NCBI GenBank assembly: GCA_016215405.1
Contig: JACRJQ010000005.1
Location: 1-64,000, forward strand
Direction: 5' to 3'
Length of the DNA: 64,000 nucleotides
DNA from: Candidatus Tayloriibacteriota bacterium
GTDB taxonomy: Bacteria > Patescibacteria > Paceibacteria > UBA9973 > UBA6065
A program made the translations under genes and the position numbers. Shown one piece after another: positions 50,026-57,544 of the stretch (positions are counted from its first letter, which is position 1; the number at the start of each line of letters is the position of its first letter). Under the pieces are notes generated by a model. The model did no database searches, had not been told where the DNA came from, and saw nothing but the letters and a program-made list of their open reading frames with translations.

Positions 50026-51204
50026 TTACTTTTTCCTCCTAAGGAAGGCCGGGACTGCGCCCCAGTCGTCATCATCTTGGGAGATGGTAGGGATCGCTGA
50101 CTTCTTGTCCTCGAGAGGGGACGCCTTTGGCTCGGGCCTGTCTTCCTTTATTACAGGGGTCGCCACCGCATTGTGTATCTTGCCTTTTGTCTCCTCCTTT
50201 TCCGGAGCGGAGAAGAGGGACTTCGCCTTTGCGGCGTGGGTCGCAGGGCCGTCGCCGAATCCGGTCGCTATCACGGTCACTTTGACCTCGCCCTTCTTGA
50301 GCTTCTCGTCGCGGACGGTACCGAAGATGACTTTCGCGTTAGGGTCTATCGACTCGGTGATTATCTTCGCCGCGTCTTGGATCTCGAACATGGTGATATC
50401 GTCGCCTCCGGCGATAGAGAAGAGGACGCCCTTCGCTCCCGCGATAGAGATGTCGAGGAGGGGCGAGGAGATAGCCATCTTCGCCGCGTCCTCTGCGCGC
50501 TTCTCGCCTGAGCCTACGCCGATGCCCATGAGGGCAGGACCCGCATTCTCCATGATGGCGCGGATGTCGGCGAAGTCGATATTGATGATGCCGGGGGTGG
50601 TGATGAGGTCAGAGATGCCTTCGACCGCCTGCTTTAAGACCTCGTCGCACATGGCGAAGGCGGCCTTCGCGGTCGTGTTCCTGTCGATGTTCGAAAGGAG
50701 CCTGTCGTTAGGAATTATGATGATGGCGTCGACTTCCTTCCTGAGGTTCTCGAGAGCTTGCTCCGCGATCTTCATGCGCTGCGCGCCTTCGAAGAAGAAG
50801 GGCTTTGTGACGACGGCTACCGTGAGAGCGCCGAGCTCCTTCGCTGTCTTCGCCGCGACCGGAGCCGCGCCGGATGCCGTGCCGCCGCCCATACCGCCCG
50901 CGACGAACACCATGTCGGAGCCTTTGACAGCCTCCTGAAGCTCTTCCTTGGTCTCTTCGATCGCCCTTCTCCCGATGTCGGGGTTCATGCCCGCGCCGAG
51001 GCCTTTGGTGAGATTCTTGCCTATATGGATCTTCTTCTTGGCGAGGGAGTGGTGGAGGTCCTGAGCGTCCGTGTTGACCGCGATGAATTCGACTCCTTTG
51101 ACCTTGGAGTTGATCATGTGGTTTATGGCGTTCTTGCCGGAGCCGCCGATACCGAGGACCTTTATCCTCGCGAACGTCTCTACTTCCGGTACGATGTTTG
51201 GCAT
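50026..51204 (-). CDS. ftsZ: cell division protein FtsZ
   Basis: A 392-residue tubulin-like GTPase that forms the Z ring. Motifs: IGGSGKNAINHMI, the tubulin signature GGGTASGAA, NIDFADIRAIM, and the conserved C-terminal peptide DDDDWGAVPAFLRRKK, which binds FtsA and other partners. A variable linker precedes the tail. The start at 51204 (MPNIVPEVETFARIKV) fits the family; an upstream frame start at 51267 adds unrelated residues. It has its own promoter, separate from ftsA. Confidence 0.97.
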   Translation of the reverse strand: MPNIVPEVETFARIKVLGIGGSGKNAINHMINSKVKGVEFIAVNTDAQDLHHSLAKKKIHIGKNLTKGLGAGMNPDIGRRAIEETKEELQEAVKGSDMVFVAGGMGGGTASGAAPVAAKTAKELGALTVAVVTKPFFFEGAQRMKIAEQALENLRKEVDAIIIIPNDRLLSNIDRNTTAKAAFAMCDEVLKQAVEGISDLITTPGIINIDFADIRAIMENAGPALMGIGVGSGEKRAEDAAKMAISSPLLDISIAGAKGVLFSIAGGDDITMFEIQDAAKIITESIDPNAKVIFGTVRDEKLKKGEVKVTVIATGFGDGPATHAAKAKSLFSAPEKEETKGKIHNAVATPVIKEDRPEPKASPLEDKKSAIPTISQDDDDWGAVPAFLRRKK

Positions 51205-51265
51205 GAAATTAAAGGCTAAAAATGGTCGCGCGAGGGTAACTCGTTCGATTTGGTAAGGTGCGTAC

Positions 51266-51293
51266 ATGATACCAAAGAGCCCTCAAAATACAA
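51266..51293 (-). promoter_or_regulatory. ftsZ promoter
   Basis: Minus strand: TTGTAT (51288-51293), 16 bases, TATCAT (51266-51271). The leader is about 55 bases. Confidence 0.6.
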
Positions 51294-51331
51294 TAAGGCC
51301 CATATATCAGGCTCCAAACGGGGGGAAAGTC

Positions 51332-51355
51332 AAAAAGCCCCGCAGATGCGGGGTT
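51332..51355 (-). terminator. ftsA terminator
   Basis: ACCCCGC/GCGGGG stem followed by CTTTTTG on the minus strand, so ftsA and ftsZ are separate units. Confidence 0.75.
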
Positions 51356-52530
51356 TAAGGGAGGAATTGCTTGAACCAGCTTGCGATCTTCCTTATGGCC
51401 GTCGAGCCGCCTTTGGAGAGGCCTTGGTCGGCCGTGTCGTCGTTGCCGATGCCGAGGATCGTGAGGCCGTAGGCGACGGACCACGATGCGTCCTTTATCC
51501 CGTCTTTGCCGGAAAGGCCCAAGGTCGCTATGCGGGAAGGGAGCTTGAGCGACGCCTTGGCGAGGTCGTCTATGGTCGCGAGGCCGGAGCCTCCGCCGGT
51601 AAGGATGATGCCCGCGGGGAGGAGGCCGTTGCGGTCTATCTTCTTGAGGTGAGCTTCGATCAGGTCGAAGATGTCGGAGAGGCGGGCCGATATTATCTCG
51701 TCGAGCTTCTTTTTCGATATCTGCGCGTTCGAGAGCTGCCCGCGCTTGAGGCTCTCCGCCTCCTCGATAGGGAGTTTGAGGCCTAGGGCGATATCGTTCG
51801 TTATGTCGGTCGAGCCGATAGGGAACACCTCGAGCGAGACGGGCAGGTTGTTCTCGTAGACGACTACCGATACGGTCTCTGCGCCGATGTTGGCGAGGAG
51901 GCAGCCTGCGACCTTCTGGTTCTTCGAAAGGCTGACCAGGGCAGCGGCGATAGGGGACGCGACGACGTCGAGGACTTCGATGCCGGCATCCGAGATGGCG
52001 TCGATTATATCGTCGAGGTGCTGAGAGAGGCAGGTGACGAAAAGGACCTTCGCTTCGAGCTTGTTGCCTTTCATCCCTTGCGGCCTCCCGAAGACGGGCT
52101 TGCCGTCGATCTTGTACGAGAGGGGCACGGTGTGGATGATGCGGCGATTGACCATCGACGAGGAGGGGAGCGCGCGCTCCGCGGCGGAGACCGCCTTCTC
52201 TACGTCCATCTGCGACACCTCCGCGTCGCCTCGAGAGATGGCGACGGAGCCCGACGAAGCGACGCTCTGGAGGCTGATCCCTCCTATGGATATGAACGCC
52301 TTGCGGATCTTCGCGCCGGAGGCCTTCTCGGCCTGGGCGACCGCCTGCAAGACGGATTTGGTGACGTCGCGGGAGTTCACGATGTAGCCGTGGCGGAGGC
52401 CTTTCGATTCTGCGAAGCCCGCGCCTACGATACGAGGCATCGCGCGCGATTCGTCGGAGTCGCTTTCGGAAACGACGACTTTAACCTGGTAGGTCCCTAT
52501 GTCTATTCCGGCTGCGATATGTTTTCTCAT
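51355..52530 (-). CDS. ftsA: cell division protein FtsA
   Basis: A 391-residue actin-fold ATPase that tethers FtsZ to the membrane. Phosphate-1 motif AGIDIGTYQVKVVV, the 1C domain, phosphate-2 ANIGAETVSVVVYE, and the adenosine motif ILTGGGSGLATID. The C-terminal amphipathic helix (RKIASWFKQFLP) is the membrane anchor. The start at 52530 (MRKHIAAGIDIG) is preferred over the frame start at 52593. It follows ybeY by seven bases. Confidence 0.96.
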   Translation of the reverse strand: MRKHIAAGIDIGTYQVKVVVSESDSDESRAMPRIVGAGFAESKGLRHGYIVNSRDVTKSVLQAVAQAEKASGAKIRKAFISIGGISLQSVASSGSVAISRGDAEVSQMDVEKAVSAAERALPSSSMVNRRIIHTVPLSYKIDGKPVFGRPQGMKGNKLEAKVLFVTCLSQHLDDIIDAISDAGIEVLDVVASPIAAALVSLSKNQKVAGCLLANIGAETVSVVVYENNLPVSLEVFPIGSTDITNDIALGLKLPIEEAESLKRGQLSNAQISKKKLDEIISARLSDIFDLIEAHLKKIDRNGLLPAGIILTGGGSGLATIDDLAKASLKLPSRIATLGLSGKDGIKDASWSVAYGLTILGIGNDDTADQGLSKGGSTAIRKIASWFKQFLP

Positions 52531-52537
52531 GAGAAGT

Positions 52538-52921
52538 TTAGATGCCGAACTCCTTGCGGAATTTCGCCTCTGTTCTCTCCATTGTAGCGCCATGGTCCAT
52601 TCCTTTCAAATGCGCGAGGCCGTGCACGAAAAGGAAGGCGACCATATTCGCGGGAGTCCGTCCGAAATCCTTGGCCTGTCTTTTCGCCTCGAAGGGGTTT
52701 ATGAACATCTCTCCTTCGCTCTCGTTTAGGGGAAAGGAGAGGACGTTGGGGATGTAGTCCTTGCCCTTCGTGCGGATGCTTATCTCGCGCGACTCCTCGT
52801 CGCCTACGAAGACGAGCGAGAGCTCGTAGCCCTCTCCGAGCATACGGTCCTTGATACGGGCGAAAGGCACGCGAGGGAGCGTGCCTTTGGTCTTGTTTAT
52901 CAAAGAGAAGTTTGAAGCCAC
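52538..52921 (-). CDS. ybeY: rRNA maturation endoribonuclease YbeY
   Basis: 127 residues. The zinc motif H-x3-H-x5-H is clear in HGLAHLKGMDH near residue 100, and YIPNVLSFPLNE is the usual beta segment. YbeY helps mature the 16S rRNA 3' end and controls ribosome quality. It is the first gene of the ybeY-ftsA pair, which couples ribosome quality to division transcriptionally. Confidence 0.93.
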   Translation of the reverse strand: MASNFSLINKTKGTLPRVPFARIKDRMLGEGYELSLVFVGDEESREISIRTKGKDYIPNVLSFPLNESEGEMFINPFEAKRQAKDFGRTPANMVAFLFVHGLAHLKGMDHGATMERTEAKFRKEFGI

Positions 52922-52933
52922 TTTTCTAAGTCC

Positions 52934-52994
52934 GTCATCCTGAACCTGATTCAGGATCCAAATTCCTTGGATTCCGGATCGAGTCCGGAATGAC
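52934..52994. repeat. paired-hairpin repeat (REP-like)
   Basis: GTCATCCTGAA...TTCAGGATCC and ATTCCGGA-TCGAG-TCCGGAAT are two adjacent hairpins (52939-52955 and 52971-52991), framed by GTCAT and ATGAC. Sequences of this type are dispersed in many bacterial genomes. It lies between rpsU and ybeY. Confidence 0.75.
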
Positions 52995-53001
52995 AGAGAG
53001 A

Positions 53002-53256
53002 TTATCGCTTGCCTCGGCCGCGAGGAAGGTCTGGGTTGATCTTTCCGAGCTTGATCTGCTCGTTGCGGTCTTCGCGTCGCTTGATCGATTCGAGGGTCTT
53101 TATCTTTCGCTTGTAGTGCGAGAGGGTCCTCTCGTGATAGCGCTCTCCGCGGACGCGCGGGAGTATGCCCGAGCCCTGGACTCGCTTGGTGAATCGGCGG
53201 AGGAGGCCCAATGGGTTCTCCGTTCCGTTTCGAGATACTTCTACGTTCGTTGCCAT
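53002..53256 (-). CDS. rpsU: ribosomal protein bS21
   Basis: 84 residues. The N-terminus VEVSRNGTENPLGLLRRFTKRVQGSGIL has the bS21 pattern (shown here in part: the GLLRRFTKRVQGSG helix), and a long basic tail follows (YKRKIKTLESIKRRE). bS21 sits near the anti-Shine-Dalgarno of 16S rRNA. Its presence is relevant because many genes here seem leaderless. Confidence 0.9.
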   Translation of the reverse strand: MATNVEVSRNGTENPLGLLRRFTKRVQGSGILPRVRGERYHERTLSHYKRKIKTLESIKRREDRNEQIKLGKINPDLPRGRGKR

Positions 53257-53424
53257 TCTGAAATCTAAAAAATATTAATTTAAACCGTCCTTCCTGGTCC
53301 CGCGAGGCACCGAATCGGGGCCGTTTGCGATAAAACTTACGAGACTTGTAGACCGATACATTACCACAAGGGCCCTATTTATTCAAGAAACTGAAGCTTT
53401 CGGCCGGCATAGCCTATCTGAGCC

Positions 53425-53457
53425 ATAAAAAAGGTCCCAGACTCGCGTCTGGGACCT
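53425..53457 (-). terminator. terminator after the 198-residue hypothetical gene
   Basis: AGGTCCCAGAC/GTCTGGGACCT stem with a T run on the minus strand. Confidence 0.75.
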
Positions 53458-53479
53458 CGAAAGGCGTTGGGGCCTTGAC

Positions 53480-54076
53480 CTACGACAAGCTCACGAATTC
53501 CCATCCGTCAGGCTCGATATCGTGCACGCAATCGAGCGGGAAGGCGTCGATCTGTGTCGTCGTGAAGCGCACGAAGCGGATATCGCCGCGGACGTCCCGT
53601 AGGAAACATGCGTAGCGGATCCGCATGTCGCAGATATCGTAGAACTTCTTGAAGGTCGCGAGCGCGGGGATCTTGTCCGCGCCGATCTCTTCAAGGATGC
53701 TCTCCGCATCGAGCTTCTTGCGGAGCTTGCGCAGCGCGAGCCGCTCCGCTCTGACCTCCTTTTCGACTATGCCGTTGAAGGCTTGGACGAAGAGGGGATT
53801 GAGCTTCGCGTGTCGGAACGTCTCTTCGCCGGGGGCGAATTTGAGCTCGAACAGGTTGAGCCCTTGGACAGGGACGATCCGCGGCGGCCCGAAGGTCGGG
53901 TCTCCGCAGAGCCCGCTCTCCATGACGCGCTGGAGCTTCGCCTTGAAGGCCTTGCGGGCCTCAGGGTCGTCCTTGATGACGTCCTGCACGTTTCGGAAAT
54001 CCACTCCGCGGATCTCCTCGATGACTTCGCGGGCGATCCCGAGGACCGCCCACATCTGACCGATTGACATCTCCAT
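53480..54076 (-). CDS. hypothetical cytoplasmic protein with long structured leader
   Basis: 198 residues, no signal or membrane segment. A charged helical middle (about 95-140: EKEVRAERLALRKLRKKL) and a beta-rich C-terminus (IRFVRFTTTQIDAFPLD). I do not recognise it. It is expressed from a near-consensus promoter (54244-54272) through a 160-base leader with a 17-bp hairpin and two tiny ORFs, suggesting regulated translation or attenuation. Confidence 0.7.
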   Translation of the reverse strand: MEMSIGQMWAVLGIAREVIEEIRGVDFRNVQDVIKDDPEARKAFKAKLQRVMESGLCGDPTFGPPRIVPVQGLNLFELKFAPGEETFRHAKLNPLFVQAFNGIVEKEVRAERLALRKLRKKLDAESILEEIGADKIPALATFKKFYDICDMRIRYACFLRDVRGDIRFVRFTTTQIDAFPLDCVHDIEPDGWEFVSLS

Positions 54077-54237
54077 GGTGTATCTCGCGCCTCGTGTACG
54101 CCCGTATCAGGTGCCTCGCCTCACTGTGCGAGAGCTTCTCCTGAGGCCGGGGTTCGACATGGCTGCGAAACAAAGGCGCCTATGCCGAGGATAGGGGGCT
54201 TTGTTTCGCAGCCATACGGGGTTATCAATGTGCCTAC
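54077..54237 (-). promoter_or_regulatory. structured 5' leader with 17-bp hairpin and two short ORFs
   Basis: Perfect 17-bp arms at 54159-54175 and 54199-54215 with a 23-base loop. On the minus strand the first arm starts an ORF (MAAKQSPLSSA, stop in or near the loop). The second arm ends with an ATG starting MSNPGLRRSSRTVRRGT. AACCCCG occurs on both sides of the hairpin. Confidence 0.55.
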
Positions 54238-54243
54238 TTATAT

Positions 54244-54272
54244 ATTATACCATATATATAACTTTAATTCAA
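54244..54272 (-). promoter_or_regulatory. strong promoter
   Basis: Minus strand: TTGAAT (54267-54272), 17 bases, TATAAT (54244-54249), in an A/T-rich setting. Confidence 0.75.
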
Positions 54273-54290
54273 GTAACAGAGAGAGATGGG

Positions 54291-54327
54291 AAAAGGCCTG
54301 GCGCGCTTCGCGCGCCAGGCCTTTTTT
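54291..54327. terminator. hisS terminator
   Basis: A 16-bp stem (AAAAGGCCTGGCGCGC type) with a TTCG loop; T/A runs on both sides. Confidence 0.8.
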
Positions 54328-54331
54328 CTCC

Positions 54332-55585
54332 CTAGACCCTGTACTTCTTCAACTTCGCCGCAGCTTCGGATATAAGGACCGTCTCTTGGGACCTTGTCTC
54401 GGCGTCGCGTACGATGATCGCGTTCTCCATCGCCTCCTTTTTGCCCATGATGACGACCGACGGCGCTTGCATCTTCTCCGCCTGGCCGACCTGGCCCGCC
54501 ATCTTGTCCTTCGCGAGGGAGTGGGCTACAGGGACCCGCGCCTTGCGCAGAGCCTCTATGACCTTGAGGCTCTTGAGCTTCGCCTCGAAGCCGAGCTGCA
54601 TGAAGCATATCTCCGGGTTCTGTATCTTCGCGATGGTCGATACCTTGAGATTCTCGCTCTTGACGGGCTTCTTGTTGAGGCAGATCGAGACGCCCACGGC
54701 AGGCAGCTCCTTCTTCTGGCCGAGCTTCTTCGCCAGCGCGTCGTAGCGGATGCCGATCGCGAGAGGGTGCGCCTTTGGATCGCTCGTGCGTATCTCGAAT
54801 ATGGTCTCGTCGCAATAGTCGCGGTTCGCGACGAGCGTGTTGTTTATGGAGTAGGGGATCTCGAGGGTCTCGAGATATTCGAGCACCTCCTTGAAGTGCT
54901 GCCGAGACCTCTCGGAGAGGAAGTTTATGGAGCGCGGACATTCTCCGGCGAGCTTCTTGCAAGATTCATGCTCGCAGCCGAGAAGGGAGAACACGTCTTT
55001 CTTCATCGTCTCGCGGCACTTCTGCGGGAGGTTGGGGAGGTTCTTCTTGTAGTATGCCGCTATCTCGCGGGTGAACCTGGCGAGCGATTCCTTGTCGCCG
55101 ATGGAGTTTATCTCCACATGCAGGTCCTTCTCGCCGGCGTCATCGAGCACGGCGAGGGAGGTCTGGATGAGGATCGCCTCGGCGATCGACTTGTTCGTGC
55201 CGATGATCTCGAGCCCGTAGTGGGACTCTTTCGGATTCGGCTTGCGCCTGTCTCCTACGAAAGGCTTCCTGTAGGCGAACATGAGGGGCTGGGAGAGCGT
55301 CCACATCTTCTCCTTCTCGTAGAGCCGCAGGAGAGCGATCTTTTCCTCGAGCCTCACATGCGCGCCTTCGGCGTGCACGCTGCCGTCGACGACGATCTCG
55401 CCTTCGGATATCTTTCGAGCGTCCGCCGAATCGTCTGGGTGGATGTGAGGGAGGGCGAGAGGGGTGAAGCCGTAGAAGAGCGCGGCTTCGCCGACCTTGT
55501 CTACGTTCTCATAGGAGACGTATTTCGGCAGATCCATCCTCTTTCGCGCCTTCGCCCTTTTCTCCGCCTTTACTGCCTGTGACAT
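54332..55585 (-). CDS. hisS: divergent histidyl-tRNA synthetase-like protein
   Basis: 417 residues. The class II catalytic fold and the C-terminal HisRS-type anticodon-binding domain (VIEALRKARVPVAHSLAKDK near residue 320 onward) are recognisable. Key motifs are altered: the HisA motif RGLDYY is ANRDYC, motif 3 GLER is CLNK, and motif 2 lacks the usual FRYE. It could be a working but divergent HisRS, or a paralogue like HisZ with no charging activity. No other hisS or his biosynthesis gene is in the window. Confidence 0.72.
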   Translation of the reverse strand: MSQAVKAEKRAKARKRMDLPKYVSYENVDKVGEAALFYGFTPLALPHIHPDDSADARKISEGEIVVDGSVHAEGAHVRLEEKIALLRLYEKEKMWTLSQPLMFAYRKPFVGDRRKPNPKESHYGLEIIGTNKSIAEAILIQTSLAVLDDAGEKDLHVEINSIGDKESLARFTREIAAYYKKNLPNLPQKCRETMKKDVFSLLGCEHESCKKLAGECPRSINFLSERSRQHFKEVLEYLETLEIPYSINNTLVANRDYCDETIFEIRTSDPKAHPLAIGIRYDALAKKLGQKKELPAVGVSICLNKKPVKSENLKVSTIAKIQNPEICFMQLGFEAKLKSLKVIEALRKARVPVAHSLAKDKMAGQVGQAEKMQAPSVVIMGKKEAMENAIIVRDAETRSQETVLISEAAAKLKKYRV

Positions 55586-55615
55586 ATCGGTTTGTTGAAC
55601 GTTTATAAAAGGACC

Positions 55616-56215
55616 CTACTCCTTCGCTTCGACCGTGGTCGAAGCGACCTTTCCTGGCCAGAGGTCGAACCCTGAGAGGGGCAGGAGCCTCATGATGGGC
55701 CGGCCTACCACGTCGGATTTCGGCAAGGCGCCCCATACGCGCGAATCCGAGGAGACGACGCGATTGTCGCCCATGACGAAATACTCGTCGTCCTCGAGGG
55801 TCTTCGTGAGGTCGCCGAAGGTGCGCGAGTGGATGTAAGGCTCGTTAAGGACGATGCCTTTCGGGTTATCGGCGTTCACGATCGTGACCTTGTCGTTCTT
55901 TACCACGACGGTCTCTCCGGGAAGGCCGATGAGCCTCTTTATGAAGTATTTCGAAGGGTCCTGCGGGTATTTGAATATGAGGACGTCACCGCGCTCTGGA
56001 GCCTTGAATCTGTAGGAGAGCTCGTCGACGATGAGGTATTCGCCGTCTGCGAAGGTCGTGTCCATGGAGGAGCCGTTCACGACGAACGGCTGCGCGACCC
56101 ACATGCGGATCGGAAGGACGACGACGAGGGCGAGGATCGCGTAAGAGAGGAGCTCGCGGAAGAATCCGCTTTTCTTCGGCGTTTCGACGGTCGAGGTGGT
56201 TGGTGGGAGCTCCAT
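55616..56215 (-). CDS. lepB: signal peptidase I
   Basis: 200 residues. One N-terminal membrane helix (about 18-38), the catalytic serine in NGSSMDTTF and lysine in KYFIKRLIGLPGE, then box D/E MGDNRVVSSDSRVWG. It removes signal peptides from the many exported proteins encoded here. The ATG at 56215 was chosen; the frame reaches 56269 but includes the promoter region. Confidence 0.95.
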   Translation of the reverse strand: MELPPTTSTVETPKKSGFFRELLSYAILALVVVLPIRMWVAQPFVVNGSSMDTTFADGEYLIVDELSYRFKAPERGDVLIFKYPQDPSKYFIKRLIGLPGETVVVKNDKVTIVNADNPKGIVLNEPYIHSRTFGDLTKTLEDDEYFVMGDNRVVSSDSRVWGALPKSDVVGRPIMRLLPLSGFDLWPGKVASTTVEAKE

Positions 56216-56239
56216 GTAAAGGGTTCGATTGGTGAGGAT

Positions 56240-56269
56240 AGTATAGGGGCGAGGTGAGGGTTGACACAA
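56240..56269 (-). promoter_or_regulatory. lepB promoter
   Basis: Minus strand: TTGTGT (56264-56269), 18 bases, TATACT (56240-56245). Confidence 0.6.
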
Positions 56270-56328
56270 TAGAATTTAGGGTGTTCTGGTGATAATCAGG
56301 CCATTTGTCTCTGTATTGAAGAATGAAA

Positions 56329-56452
56329 GACAGTTTCTTTTAGCCGGTCCGCATTTTCTTCGCTCGAAGACGCAAGCGCCCTCGAAGACTCGGGTTCCAT
56401 TCTCGCAAAGAAGAATGCGGACTCGGCGGCGGGGTTAAGAGAAGAGGAAGAA
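56329..56452. repeat. family-B structured intergenic repeat
   Basis: It starts TTTCTTTTAGCCGGTCC and has a long base stem (TCCGCATTTTCTTCGC with GCAAAGAAGAATGCGGA), then CGGCGGGGTTAAG and a purine-rich end. This and the adjoining hairpin and palindrome fill the 370-bp gap between lepB and pth; no ORF is present. Confidence 0.65.
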
Positions 56453-56454
56453 AG

Positions 56455-56486
56455 CCCTGTTTCAGCGAAGCTGAAACAGGGCTTTC
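56455..56486. terminator. hairpin terminator
   Basis: A 12-bp stem (56455-56466 with 56470-56481) with a GAA loop, followed by CTTTCTT. The same module type as at 64-98. Confidence 0.65.
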
Positions 56487-56496
56487 TTGGGCCATT

Positions 56497-56526
56497 CTGA
56501 ACACCTCAACCGGTTGAGGTGTTCAG
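56497..56526. repeat. 30-bp perfect palindrome, copy 2
   Basis: Self-complementary over 30 bases; the central 24 are identical to the centre of 18-49. It lies about 45 bases before the pth -10 box. Confidence 0.8.
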
Positions 56527-56571
56527 GCTCGGCTAGGGCCTAGAGTCTATCTTGCTATCCTGCTTTCTTGC

Positions 56572-56577
56572 TATACT
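56572..56577 (+). promoter_or_regulatory. -10 box of pth
   Basis: TATACT seven bases before the ATG at 56585; it excludes the earlier frame start at 56552. Confidence 0.65.
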
Positions 56578-56584
56578 CATCGTC

Positions 56585-57223
56585 ATGATAATCATAGGAC
56601 TCGGAAATCCTGGGGCGGAGTATGAGGGCACGCGGCATAACGCGGGCCGCGAGGCTGTCATGAAGTTCGCGAAGAAGGCAGGCTTCGACGGATTCGAGTT
56701 CGACAAGAAGGCGCAGGCGTTGGTATCCGTTGGAAAGGTGGGGAAGACGAAGGCGACTCTTGTCCTTCCCGAGACCTTCATGAACAAGTCGGGGGCTTCG
56801 GCGGGCAAATTTGCGAAGGGCGCCAAGAAGATCAAAGACCCTTCGACCGGCAAATCGATCAAAGCGTTCCCGGAGGTCATCGTCGTCCATGACGACCTCG
56901 ACATCCCTTTGGGCAAGGCGAAGATGTCGTGGAACAAGAGCGCCGGCGGGCACAAGGGCGTGCAATCGGTCCTCAAGGCTTTAGGCACCGAGGCGGTCTT
57001 CCGCATTCGGATCGGCATAACTCCGGCCAAGGCATCGGGAGAGCTCAAGAAGCCTGACCACGATACGATAACCGAGAACTTCATAGTCGCGGGATTCAAA
57101 GAGAAGGAGGCGCAAGAGCTCTCGAAGGTGACCAAGAAGGTCGTCGATTGCCTCGAGATGGCCATCTCCGATTCTCCAGAGCGGGCGATGAGTGAGTACA
57201 ACGCAGTATTCAGCAACCTATAG
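56585..57223 (+). CDS. pth: peptidyl-tRNA hydrolase
   Basis: 212 residues. N-terminal GLGNPGAEYEGTRHNAG with the catalytic His in RHNAG, FMNKSG near residue 75, and VVHDDLDIPLGKAKMSWNKS followed by AGGHKGVQSV. It releases peptides from drop-off tRNAs. Compared with E. coli there is an insert near residues 80-95 (KGAKKIKDPSTGKSIKAFPE). The start fits the family and the -10 box. Confidence 0.96.
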   Translation: MIIIGLGNPGAEYEGTRHNAGREAVMKFAKKAGFDGFEFDKKAQALVSVGKVGKTKATLVLPETFMNKSGASAGKFAKGAKKIKDPSTGKSIKAFPEVIVVHDDLDIPLGKAKMSWNKSAGGHKGVQSVLKALGTEAVFRIRIGITPAKASGELKKPDHDTITENFIVAGFKEKEAQELSKVTKKVVDCLEMAISDSPERAMSEYNAVFSNL

Positions 57224-57271
57224 CTGATCGCGAGCGGGGTTTTACCGAGGCGAAACCTCGGTACAACGATA

Positions 57272-57306
57272 AAAAAGCGGCGCCCTGGCGGGGTGGGCGC
57301 CGCTTC
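57272..57306 (-). terminator. terminator facing the minus strand
   Basis: AAGCGGCGCCC/GGGCGCCGCTT stem followed by TTTTTT on the minus strand. Confidence 0.7.
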
Positions 57307-57485
57307 GTCGGAGCTTGGAAAGATCTGGGGAGAAGGGCGGGCGGCGATCGGCTCCCAGCTTGGGACCTGTCGCGTTCGGCCGCCCGCCCTCTCCGCTATG
57401 CATGTCCGGTTGTCTGCCGCTATCACATGCGAAGGGGAGCGACCCCTTCCGGCTTTAATACGCGCCCTGAGGCGAAAATCGCTCA

Positions 57486-57523
57486 AGAGAAAGCCCCGAG
57501 CCTTACGGCTCGGGGCTTTCTCT
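57486..57523 (-). terminator. rpsA terminator
   Basis: A 17-bp stem (GAGAAAGCCCCGAGCC type) with a 4-base loop, T-rich on both strands. Confidence 0.8.
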
Positions 57524-57544
57524 TATCTGAGGCTTCGCTTTCGC

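Larger units (their letters stand above)
57224..57544. other. GC-rich structured gap between pth and rpsA; possible minus-strand RNA
   Basis: No ORF. It holds a small hairpin (57240-57265), a terminator facing the minus strand (57272-57306, T run at its left), a long hairpin of about 16 bp (57331-57395) and the rpsA terminator (57486-57523). The minus-strand order long hairpin then terminator would suit a small RNA of about 150-200 nt. I checked for the SRP RNA tetraloop motif and did not find it. Confidence 0.4.

Noticed and set aside
57331..57395. SRP (4.5S) RNA
   Set aside because: The hairpin is long and GC-rich, but the GGAA-type tetraloop with the flanking CAGG/AGCA internal loop is missing.
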